From: Alphaproteobacteria bacterium
GTDB taxonomy: Bacteria; Pseudomonadota; Alphaproteobacteria; Sphingomonadales; Sphingomonadaceae
Assembly: GCA_018823325.1 (NCBI GenBank)
Contig: JAHJIJ010000030.1
Coordinates: 124,001 to 188,000 of the forward strand
Direction: 5' to 3'
Length of the DNA: 64,000 bases
Shown: piece after piece, positions 1 to 6,594 of the stretch
Layout of the letters: every line of letters starts with the position of its first letter
How positions within the stretch are numbered: position 1 is the first letter of the stretch
Program-made: the position numbers and the translations under genes
Notes under the pieces: model-generated
The model's input: the letters and a program-made list of their open reading frames with translations, nothing else
What the model was told of the DNA's origin: nothing
Databases searched by the model: none

Positions 1-256
1 GTGCCGGCGGCGCTAAGCTCGTTTGGGCGGAAACGCCCGTCGCCGGACTGTCAGAAACCGGTAGGGCCACTGACGTCTGGCTAGACTGACCAGCCTCCAC
101 CCTGCCGAGCCGAGCTTCCATACTGTCCAGTTCTGCCTTCAGACGCGCAATTTCCGCCCGGAGCGCGGCGACATCATCTTGTGTCTGCGCAGACCCAGGG
201 AAAGGAGCCGAGAGCGCACTGGCCAGGAGTACGGCCTTCAGGGTGGAGAATCGCAA
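1..256 (-). CDS. porin-like outer-membrane protein, N-terminal part only
   Basis: The gene runs off the left edge; about 85 codons are present. The likely start is a TTG at 256, because GGAG lies 8 nt upstream and an in-frame stop lies a little further up. The N-terminus is a Sec signal peptide (LKAVLLASALSAPFPGSAQ), followed by a heptad-like coiled coil (DDVAALRAEIARLKAEL) and a Ser/Pro-rich spacer. A short N-terminal coiled coil before a barrel is typical of OprO/OprP-type phosphate porins and DcaP-like porins. The barrel is outside the window, so the family call is inferred. The perfect Pho box just upstream favours a phosphate-starvation porin. Confidence 0.6.
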   Translation of the reverse strand, partial: MRFSTLKAVLLASALSAPFPGSAQTQDDVAALRAEIARLKAELDSMEARLGRVEAGQSSQTSVALPVSDSPATGVSAQTSLAPPA

Positions 257-291
257 GGTCAGTGCTCCGATCGGGAAATCTGCGCGGCGCT

Positions 292-309
292 ATGACAGTT
301 TAATGACAG
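292..309 (-). promoter_or_regulatory. Pho box (PhoB operator)
   Basis: On the minus strand this reads CTGTCATTAAACTGTCAT, two exact CTGTCAT half-sites separated by TAAA, matching the PhoB consensus. A degenerate third 11-bp unit (GTGTCGCAAAA) lies immediately upstream at about 310-321. The box ends 36 bp before the porin-like start at 256 and points toward that gene, so PhoB activation of the porin under phosphate limitation is the natural inference. Confidence 0.8.
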
Positions 310-387
310 TTTTGCGACACATTGATGAATCGGTTCTGCATCTGGCGCGAATGATCTCCTGCAACCGGGGTGTAGTGTGAGAAGATG

Positions 388-744
388 TCAGTCTTCGATC
401 AGCTTCATCAGACGCCGCTCCACTGGCGCCAATATGCCGGCAAGGTCCTGCCCTCGACGCAGAACGGCTCCGTGCTCGCCGATCAGCGCCCACATTCCCT
501 GACGCTGCCGCAAGGCGGGCCGCTTCTCAATACGAAACTCGGGACGCTCGGCAGTGCGCCGAAACGCAGAAAAGATCGCGACATCCCTATTGAGATCGAT
601 CGCATAATCGCGCCACTGACCCGCAGCGACCATCCGCCCGTACAAATCCATGATACGGGACAGTTCCGGCCGATCAAAACTGGTCTGCAACGGCGGGCTG
701 GTGCCCTGCACCGGCCGAGGAGGAAACGGCGTGACGTTGCTCAT
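388..744 (-). CDS. DUF2794 domain-containing protein
   Basis: A 118-residue protein that is almost all DUF2794, a small cytosolic domain of unknown function conserved in alphaproteobacteria. Recognisable parts are the FDRPELSRIMDLYGRMVAAG helix, the WRDYAIDLNRDVAIFSAFRR strand region and the basic RIEKRPALRQRQG segment. The ATG at 744 is preferred over a TTG one codon upstream because it overlaps the last base of the cysE stop codon (TGATG), which implies translational coupling. No function can be assigned. Confidence 0.85.
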   Translation of the reverse strand: MSNVTPFPPRPVQGTSPPLQTSFDRPELSRIMDLYGRMVAAGQWRDYAIDLNRDVAIFSAFRRTAERPEFRIEKRPALRQRQGMWALIGEHGAVLRRGQDLAGILAPVERRLMKLIED

Positions 745-1445
745 CAAGCCGTGGTGCGGGATTGATCGTCAGCCTTGCCGGGCCGATTGGCCTCCTGCTC
801 GGCGACCAGCTCCGCAAGCCGCTTGCGCAAAACCTCAATTTCGCACTGCAGAATTTCCAGTTTTTGCGTTGCGGGATCATAAGCCTCGCTGCATGGCGTA
901 CCATAAGGCGTGAAAGCCTTCTGATATTCCTTCGCGTCCACAAGCGTGGCGCGCGCGGGAATGCCGATCATGACGGCGCCAGCTGGCACATCCTTGGTCA
1001 CCACGGCATTGGCCCCGACCCGCGCCCGCTCACCGACAACCACAGGGCCGAGCACCTGGGAGCCTGATCCGATGATTGCGCCATCGCAGATGGTGGGATG
1101 GCGTTTGCCAGCGATCCCGTTGGCAGGATCGGTCCCGCCCAGCGTTACGCACTGATAGATGGTAACGTTATCGCCAATGTCCGCAGTTTCTCCGATCACC
1201 GTGAAACCGTGATCGATAAAGAAATTCTTTCCGATCTTCGCACCCGGATGGATATCGATGGCGGTCAGGAAACGCGAAAAATGATTTACAAGGCGCGCCA
1301 GAAAATAAAGTCGCCACCGGAAGAGACGATGCGCGACCCGATGCAGGCCGAGCGCCCAGACGCCAGGATAAATGAGGATTTCCAGCCGTGAACGGGGCGC
1401 GGGATCGCGCGTTTTCACGGAATCGAGATAGGACAAAAGCCCCAT
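744..1445 (-). CDS. cysE: serine O-acetyltransferase
   Basis: Makes O-acetylserine from serine and acetyl-CoA, the first step of cysteine synthesis. The protein has a short N-terminal helical part (233 residues in all, the EpsC/short CysE class), then the left-handed beta-helix of hexapeptide repeats. Visible marks are DIHPGAKIGKNFFIDHG with the catalytic His, VTIYQCVTLGGT, GAIIGSGSQVLGPVVVG and the IGIPAR end of the helix. The C-terminal tail is Glu/Lys-rich and probably coiled coil. The ATG at 1445 is chosen over one 27 bp upstream because AAGGGG lies 9 nt before it. It is coupled to DUF2794 downstream and lies head-to-head with a TauE/SafE permease, so both neighbours may serve sulfur metabolism. 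Confidence 0.93.
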   Translation of the reverse strand: MGLLSYLDSVKTRDPAPRSRLEILIYPGVWALGLHRVAHRLFRWRLYFLARLVNHFSRFLTAIDIHPGAKIGKNFFIDHGFTVIGETADIGDNVTIYQCVTLGGTDPANGIAGKRHPTICDGAIIGSGSQVLGPVVVGERARVGANAVVTKDVPAGAVMIGIPARATLVDAKEYQKAFTPYGTPCSEAYDPATQKLEILQCEIEVLRKRLAELVAEQEANRPGKADDQSRTTA

Positions 1446-1603
1446 GGCAAAGCGCCCCTTGCTGGCGAACAAGAGCAGCTATCTAGTCGCGATGCCCTGA
1501 AATTTCTAGAGCGATCACCGAATTAGGCCAAAGGACAAATTTCTTGCCACGCTCGAAATGGCGGGCTTTATTGTCCAGCGAATTAATTGAGAAAGGCTTG
1601 CCC

Positions 1604-2380
1604 TTGCCTGATGCCTGGCTGGATTTTGCGCTGATGCTGCTGCCCTTTGTGGCAGTAGGATTCGGCGCCCAGATTATCGATGGCGCTCTCGGCATGGCCT
1701 ATGGCGTGATCTCCAGCAGCCTCCTTCTCGCGCTGGGTGTACCGCCCAAAGCCGCATCGGCGAGCGTCCACGCCGCAGAAACCTGTACCACCGCAGTCTC
1801 CGCCATCAGTCACGTGTTACATGGAAACGTCGACTGGAAGCTGTTCTGGAAGCTCGTGGTGCCGGGCATGATCGGTGGCGTTGCCGGTGCTTATTTCCTG
1901 TCCAATATCGATGGCGATGTGATCCGGCCGTACATCCTCTCATATTTGGCGTTCATCGGACTGTGGCTGCTCTGGCGTGGCTTGCGCCATGCCACGCCTC
2001 AGGTGCGCGATCCGCGTTTTGTTTCGCCATTGGGCCTCGTAGGCGGCTTTCTCGATGCATCGGGCGGGGGTGGCTGGGGACCGGTCGTGACGTCCAACCT
2101 GCTCATTCAGGGTAGTAGCCCGCGTCACACAATCGGCACCGTCAATACCGTGGAGTTTTTCCTGACACTTTCGATCAGCATCACCTTCCTGCTGCATTTG
2201 GGCTGGGAAACCTTCACGACAGCCACGATCGGTCTGCTGGTGGGCGGGGTGATGGCCGCACCGTTGGGCGCGTGGATCGCCAAACATGTTCCGGCGCGCC
2301 CACTCCTCATCCTAGTTGGCGGCGTACTCACACTGACAACGAGCTATGGAATAGTGCGATCGCTTGAATTGATCGGATAA
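1604..2380 (+). CDS. TauE/SafE (TSUP) family sulfite/anion permease
   Basis: A polytopic inner-membrane protein of about 258 residues. The N-terminal segment with FGAQIIDGALGMAYG and the second-half motif GGFLDASGGGGWGP are the two symmetry-related re-entrant motifs of the TSUP family, which exports sulfite, sulfoacetate or similar organosulfur anions. The start is not an ATG. TTG at 1604 is preferred because GAGAAAGG lies 7 nt upstream; TTGs at 1598 and 1544 are in frame too. The divergent cysE suggests a role in sulfur-anion handling, but the substrate is inferred only. Confidence 0.85.
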   Translation: MPDAWLDFALMLLPFVAVGFGAQIIDGALGMAYGVISSSLLLALGVPPKAASASVHAAETCTTAVSAISHVLHGNVDWKLFWKLVVPGMIGGVAGAYFLSNIDGDVIRPYILSYLAFIGLWLLWRGLRHATPQVRDPRFVSPLGLVGGFLDASGGGGWGPVVTSNLLIQGSSPRHTIGTVNTVEFFLTLSISITFLLHLGWETFTTATIGLLVGGVMAAPLGAWIAKHVPARPLLILVGGVLTLTTSYGIVRSLELIG

Positions 2381-2383
2381 TTC

Positions 2384-2399
2384 GATTAGATTGCTAATC
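2384..2399. promoter_or_regulatory. inverted repeat upstream of oxyR, possible LysR-type operator
   Basis: GATTAG-ATTG-CTAATC is a perfect 6-bp inverted repeat with a 4-nt centre. It lies between the permease stop and the oxyR start at 2420, a normal place for a LysR-type T-N11-A autoregulatory site. It is immediately followed by GATATC. It could also act as a weak hairpin. Confidence 0.4.
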
Positions 2400-2419
2400 T
2401 GATATCAGAGAGGCGATTA

Positions 2420-3349
2420 ATGTCGATCTACATGCCCACCCTCAAGCAACTCCAGTATCTGGTAGCGCTCAAGGAGCATGGCCATTTCGGGCGGGCTGCG
2501 GAGGCCTGTTTCGTCACCCAGTCCACACTTTCCGCAGGCATTCGCGAGCTGGAGTCGCTGATCGGCGTCACGCTTGTGGAGCGGACTCGCCGGATCGTGC
2601 GCTTCACCGCGCTGGGCGACCGCATCGTGGACAAGGCCCATCGGGTCCTGCGCGAGGCCGAAGAGCTGGCGGCCATAGCGCAGGCCTCCGGCTCGCCCCT
2701 CGTGGGCGAGTTGCGGATGAGCGTCATCCCAACGATCGCACCATTTCTGCTCCCCAGGCTTCTACCCAAGCTACGTCAGGAACGCCCGGCGCTTCAGCTC
2801 TATCTGAGGGAAGAAACAAGCCATGCGGCGCTGGATTCGTTGCGGCACGGGCACGCAGATTGCGTGCTGCTGGCCCTGCCTTTCCCCTGCGGCGACGCGG
2901 AAATAGAAGTTCTGTTCGACGACGCATTGTTCGTCGCCTTCCCCAAGGACGATCCACGCAACCCGCCTGCGCTCGTTACGCCGGACATGATCGACGGCAA
3001 TCGGCTACTCCTGCTGGAGGACGGCCATTGCCTCAAGGAACATGCACTCGCTGCTTGCAACCGAGCGGAATTGCGGACCGAAGCGACCATTACCGGCACA
3101 TCCCTGCACACGCTCGTGCAGATGGTTGATAATGGCCTTGGTTTGACGCTGCTTCCGGAAATGGCGATCCGGGGTGGCATTCTGGCCAACACGCAGATTG
3201 TCGCCCGCCCAATCCAGTCACCGGGCGCGCATCGCGAGATTGCGCTGATCTGGCGGCGCAATTCTCCGCGCGAGACGGATTTCCGGCTGATGGCTGGCAT
3301 TCTGCGCAACGCCGCGATCAGCCAGAATGAAGCCGCGGTAGCAGCCTGA
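2420..3349 (+). CDS. oxyR: hydrogen-peroxide sensing LysR-type regulator OxyR
   Basis: A 309-residue LysR-type transcription factor. Residues 5-65 form the winged helix-turn-helix (LKQLQYLVALKEHGHFGRAAE, then TQSTLSAGIRELE). The rest is the periplasmic-binding-protein-like regulatory domain. The redox pair is visible as Cys204 and Cys213 in LEDGHCLKEHALAAC, nine residues apart exactly as Cys199/Cys208 of E. coli OxyR, which supports peroxide sensing rather than a generic LysR call. Translation may start at the ATG at 2420 or at 2432. It has no peroxidase neighbour here; the target genes are presumably elsewhere. Confidence 0.92.
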   Translation: MSIYMPTLKQLQYLVALKEHGHFGRAAEACFVTQSTLSAGIRELESLIGVTLVERTRRIVRFTALGDRIVDKAHRVLREAEELAAIAQASGSPLVGELRMSVIPTIAPFLLPRLLPKLRQERPALQLYLREETSHAALDSLRHGHADCVLLALPFPCGDAEIEVLFDDALFVAFPKDDPRNPPALVTPDMIDGNRLLLLEDGHCLKEHALAACNRAELRTEATITGTSLHTLVQMVDNGLGLTLLPEMAIRGGILANTQIVARPIQSPGAHREIALIWRRNSPRETDFRLMAGILRNAAISQNEAAVAA

Positions 3350-3385
3350 AACCGCATTTAAGTTCTGCGGATTGCTTGACCGCGT

Positions 3386-3871
3386 TCAGATCGGGTCCAG
3401 CCGACCTTCTCGCCGCCTCCAAAGAGCAGCCCTCGCGTCGTCAGCGTTTTGTGCTTCGACCCAGCCGCGCGACCCGTCGCGCCTGATCTCCTGCTTCCAG
3501 AAAGGCGCCGATACTTTCAGCCAGTCGATCAGGTAGGCGCAGGCCTCAAGGGCAGCGACGCGATGGTATGACACAGCGCCGACGAATACGATGCGCGCAC
3601 CCACTGGCAGTTCGCCAAAGCGATGGATGACAGTGACGCCCAGCAGCGGCCAGCGCGCACAAGCCTGCTGCACAACCGCGCTGATCTGCGCCTGCGTCAT
3701 CGCAGGATAATGCTCCAGGCGCAGCGCCGTTAGCCCCCCGTCATCGCGCACGAGCCCAGTGAAACTGGCGATCGCACCGCCCGGCAGAGCTTCCAGACGG
3801 GCGAGTTCCGCACCGGTGTCGAAATCCTCCTCCGTGACGCGCACGGCGATCGAGGGTGTCTGGTCAGCCAC
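3386..3871 (-). CDS. moaE: molybdopterin synthase catalytic subunit MoaE
   Basis: The large subunit of molybdopterin synthase, which inserts two sulfurs into precursor Z (cPMP) during molybdenum-cofactor synthesis in the cytosol. It has the usual length (161 residues). Typical marks are GAIASFTGLVRDD near the N-terminus, LRLEHYPAMTQAQI, HRFGELPVGARIVFVG, and the active-site stretch WLKVSAPFWKQEI with the conserved lysines. It overlaps the 3' end of moaD by 8 bp, so the two subunits are translationally coupled. Confidence 0.95.
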   Translation of the reverse strand: MADQTPSIAVRVTEEDFDTGAELARLEALPGGAIASFTGLVRDDGGLTALRLEHYPAMTQAQISAVVQQACARWPLLGVTVIHRFGELPVGARIVFVGAVSYHRVAALEACAYLIDWLKVSAPFWKQEIRRDGSRGWVEAQNADDARAALWRRREGRLDPI

Positions 3872-4124
3872 CGGTCACAGGCGGGAAAATCGCCAACTCG
3901 CGTGCCTCCCCGATCTCCGTGTCGAGGGGAAAGAACTGCTGGTCCAGCGCCGCGCGCAAGCGGCCCCTTTCGGCGAAGGCGGCGGCATGCCCTTCACTGT
4001 GAGACGACATTTTGTCCAGAAGCTGCGCGATGGTCGTACCCCGCGGTGGCCGTTCGACATGCTCCTCATCGAGCCCCGTCCGTTCCCGAACCCAGGCAAA
4101 ATAGAGAATCGTAAGGTCAGCCAC
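3864..4124 (-). CDS. moaD: molybdopterin synthase sulfur-carrier subunit MoaD
   Basis: An 86-residue beta-grasp sulfur carrier that ends in VTGG; the C-terminal Gly-Gly is what MoeB adenylates and thiocarboxylates. It begins with a GTG at 4124, two bases after the pgsA stop, and overlaps moaE downstream. The order pgsA-moaD-moaE implies one transcript. The small ubiquitin-like fold, the length and the diglycine end make the call safe. Confidence 0.93.
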   Translation of the reverse strand: MADLTILYFAWVRERTGLDEEHVERPPRGTTIAQLLDKMSSHSEGHAAAFAERGRLRAALDQQFFPLDTEIGEARELAIFPPVTGG

Positions 4125-4125
4125 G

Positions 4126-4695
4126 TTAGACCGTCATATGCTTGAGGCCGGCACGCAGATAATCCCAGCCGGTAAGCAGTGTCAGCAACGCAGCGGCCCA
4201 TAGCGTGATCAGCCCGGCGAGTTGGATGAACGCGACATGCGGCAGGCCCCCGGCCAGTATAAGCGCGCCCAGCGAGACGAGCTGAATAGCCGTCTTCCAC
4301 TTCGCCAGCCGCGACACGGGCATTGAAATCCTTAACCCGGCGAGAAACTCCCGCAGGCCGGACACTGCAATTTCGCGCAGTAGAATCACTAGCGCAGCGA
4401 TGATGTGCACACCCTGAATATTCTGATTGGCGCACAGGATCAGAATCACTGCGCCGATCATGATCTTGTCGGCGATCGGATCAAGAAACACACCGAGTTT
4501 GGAAACCGTCCCCTGAGCGCGGGCGAGGTAACCATCGAAGTAATCTGTGATACCCATCAGGCAGTAAAGCCCGAAAGCCGCCAGATAGCCAAGACGCCAG
4601 GCATGAGCCGAATCCGCCGGCCAAAGCAGCGCCACAAGAAGCGGCACCGCGAGAATCCGCGACAGCGTAAGAATATTTGGCAGAAGTTTCAACAC
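4126..4695 (-). CDS. pgsA: CDP-diacylglycerol-glycerol-3-phosphate 3-phosphatidyltransferase
   Basis: Makes phosphatidylglycerol phosphate in the inner membrane. The CDP-alcohol phosphotransferase signature D-x2-DG-x2-AR-x8-G-x3-D-x3-D is complete (DYFDGYLAR, then G, then D and D in FLDPIADK). The protein is about 189 residues with several membrane helices. The N-terminal LPNILTLSRI is typical of PgsA. The start is taken as GTG at 4695 (GGCAGGCAG lies about 7 nt upstream), because the upstream in-frame extension to 4755 has no resemblance to the family. It leads the pgsA-moaD-moaE run and is divergent from a phospholipid-transporter-like MFS gene. Confidence 0.93.
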   Translation of the reverse strand: MLKLLPNILTLSRILAVPLLVALLWPADSAHAWRLGYLAAFGLYCLMGITDYFDGYLARAQGTVSKLGVFLDPIADKIMIGAVILILCANQNIQGVHIIAALVILLREIAVSGLREFLAGLRISMPVSRLAKWKTAIQLVSLGALILAGGLPHVAFIQLAGLITLWAAALLTLLTGWDYLRAGLKHMTV

Positions 4696-4834
4696 AGGCG
4701 GCTGCCTGCCACACCTGTCAGGCACAGACAAGTGGCGGAACGAAGCTAAATCCAATGTCTTTTCAGCGACTCATTTCGCCGCTAGAAGCCCCGCGACGGC
4801 ACGACCGCGCCGGATCACAAGAGATCACGCACTT

Positions 4835-6157
4835 ATGCAGGCATCCCTGCGGCTGCTCGGCCACCGGAAGTTTCTGCCCCTGTTCGTCACTCAGTTCCTC
4901 GGGGCCTTCAACGACAATCTGTTCAAGACAGCGATGATCCTGTTCGCCACATATGGCGTGTTTCAGGACCCGCAGCAGGAATCGACGTTCAATGCCGTCG
5001 CGACAGGGCTGTTCGTCCTGCCCTTCTTCCTGCTCTCGGCGCTTTCCGGCCAGCTTGCCGATAATATCGACAAGGCGAAGATCATCCGGATAGTGAAGCT
5101 TGCGGAAATCGTGATCATGACGGTCGGCGCGGCCGGACTGCTGATCAGCGCATACTATCCCATGGTCGGCATCGGCCTGATGCTCTCAGCTCTGCTCGCC
5201 ATGGGCGTCCACTCGACCTTCTTCGGACCGATCAAATACGCGATTCTCCCGCAGCATCTGGAACGGGAACAGGTTCTGGGCGGCACCGGACTTGTCGAAG
5301 CCGGGACGTATATCGCCATCCTCACCGGCACGATCGTCGCAGGCTGGATCAGCCCCACCTCCGCTGCCGGCGCTGTGCTGGTCATTGCAATTATCGGCTA
5401 TATATCCGGACGGATGGTCCCGCCCGCTCCGCGCGTGGGTCCACCGATCGAAATCGATCACAACATCTTCAGGGCCTCGTGGCGACTGATTTCGGCCACC
5501 ATGCACATCCGGCGCCTGTTCCTGGCGATCATGTCGATCAGCTTCTTCTGGATGATCGCCACCGTGCTGGTCATCGTCTTCCCGCCGCTGGTGAAGAACG
5601 AGTTTACCGCGACCAAAGAAGTCGCGAGCATGTTCCTGGCAATCTTCTCGATTGGCGTGGCCGTCGGCTCGGTCGCCGTGAACCGTTTGCTGCGCGGCGT
5701 CGTCTCGGCGCGCTATTCACCCATTTCGGTCCTGATGATGGCAGCTTTCATCTGGTTCTTTTCCTACGCATCCGGTGGCTGGGTGAAGGCGCCAGGAAAC
5801 ACGCTCTACACCGTCGCCGATTTCCTTGCCGCCCCACATAGCTGGCGAATCCTGATTGCCCTGTTCGGAATCGCAACCTTCGGCGGCATGTTTGTCGTGC
5901 CACTCTATGCCTTCCTCACGACCACGGTGAGCAAGGATCAGACCGCACGCACCGTTGCCGCGAACAATGTCGTCAATTCCGGTGCAATGGTGTTCGGCGC
6001 GCTCGTCATCATCGCGGCGACCAGCGCCGGATTGAGCAGCCGCGAAGCCCTGCTCATCATGTGCGGAATGTGCGGGATTTGTGCGCTGCTTGCGCTCAAG
6101 CTCCACCGGGCATGCGAGATGGAGACGGCATCCGCCAGCCAAAGCAGCGGCGGATGA
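4835..6157 (+). CDS. MFS transporter, LplT-like lysophospholipid transporter family
   Basis: A 440-residue polytopic inner-membrane protein of the major facilitator superfamily. The opening FLPLFVTQFLGAFNDNLFKTA is the hallmark of the LplT / Aas-MFS branch, which flips lysophospholipids for reacylation. In many bacteria this MFS unit is fused to a PlsC-type acyltransferase and an AMP-binding ligase. Here the protein stops right after the twelfth helix and no acyltransferase gene follows. Divergence from pgsA gives a phospholipid context. Substrate is inferred from family only. Confidence 0.8.
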   Translation: MQASLRLLGHRKFLPLFVTQFLGAFNDNLFKTAMILFATYGVFQDPQQESTFNAVATGLFVLPFFLLSALSGQLADNIDKAKIIRIVKLAEIVIMTVGAAGLLISAYYPMVGIGLMLSALLAMGVHSTFFGPIKYAILPQHLEREQVLGGTGLVEAGTYIAILTGTIVAGWISPTSAAGAVLVIAIIGYISGRMVPPAPRVGPPIEIDHNIFRASWRLISATMHIRRLFLAIMSISFFWMIATVLVIVFPPLVKNEFTATKEVASMFLAIFSIGVAVGSVAVNRLLRGVVSARYSPISVLMMAAFIWFFSYASGGWVKAPGNTLYTVADFLAAPHSWRILIALFGIATFGGMFVVPLYAFLTTTVSKDQTARTVAANNVVNSGAMVFGALVIIAATSAGLSSREALLIMCGMCGICALLALKLHRACEMETASASQSSGG

Positions 6158-6161
6158 TCAA

Positions 6162-6356
6162 TCAGGCAATGAACGAATAAGCGACGGTAAAGAACGCCGC
6201 AAAACTCAGCGCGAACAGCTTCCAGTCCTTGTCATCCTCAGGCGCCTGACGCGCCTGCGGAACGCTGCCTGGCGCCACCCTGAACACGTGGCGGGGGAGC
6301 GACTGCCGAAAGGGATGCCGTGCCGCTTCATGCGAAAGAACCAGTGCGCGTTTCAT
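6162..6356 (-). CDS. small conserved-looking single-pass membrane protein
   Basis: A 64-residue protein with a basic N-terminal half and a C-terminal hydrophobic helix (WKLFALSFAAFFTVAYSFIA) ending at the stop, so probably tail-anchored. It lies 4 bp from the 3' end of the convergent MFS gene. A perfect inverted repeat covers its start codon region. I do not recognise a named family; the composition and the clean terminal helix argue that it is real. Confidence 0.55.
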   Translation of the reverse strand: MKRALVLSHEAARHPFRQSLPRHVFRVAPGSVPQARQAPEDDKDWKLFALSFAAFFTVAYSFIA

Positions 6357-6376
6357 CGTTAACGTTTGTTAACGAT
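6355..6376. promoter_or_regulatory. perfect 9-bp inverted repeat with two TTAAC half-sites (CtrA-like)
   Basis: ATCGTTAAC-GTTT-GTTAACGAT is a perfect palindrome of two 9-bp arms around 4 nt. It contains TTAA-N6-TTAAC, one base short of the alphaproteobacterial CtrA consensus TTAA-N7-TTAA. The left edge overlaps the start codon of the small gene at 6356, so a bound protein would repress that gene. It may also serve the lipoprotein gene starting at 6595. Confidence 0.35.
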
Positions 6377-6594
6377 TTTCTGGCCGCCGAAAAGAGGAGA
6401 AGATGGTTAATGGCACGGTCACTCCGACAGACTGTTCTCCCTGTGCGTTGAATGCATGCCGACGCATCACTCCAACCATCTCAATAATGGACCAAACTTC
6501 GGCAACCTAAACGTTTCATCAACTATATTTGGCCAAGGTCCGGACCCAGCAGATCGAGGACTTTACCTCCCGTCATCCGGAGTTTCGCCGCGCC

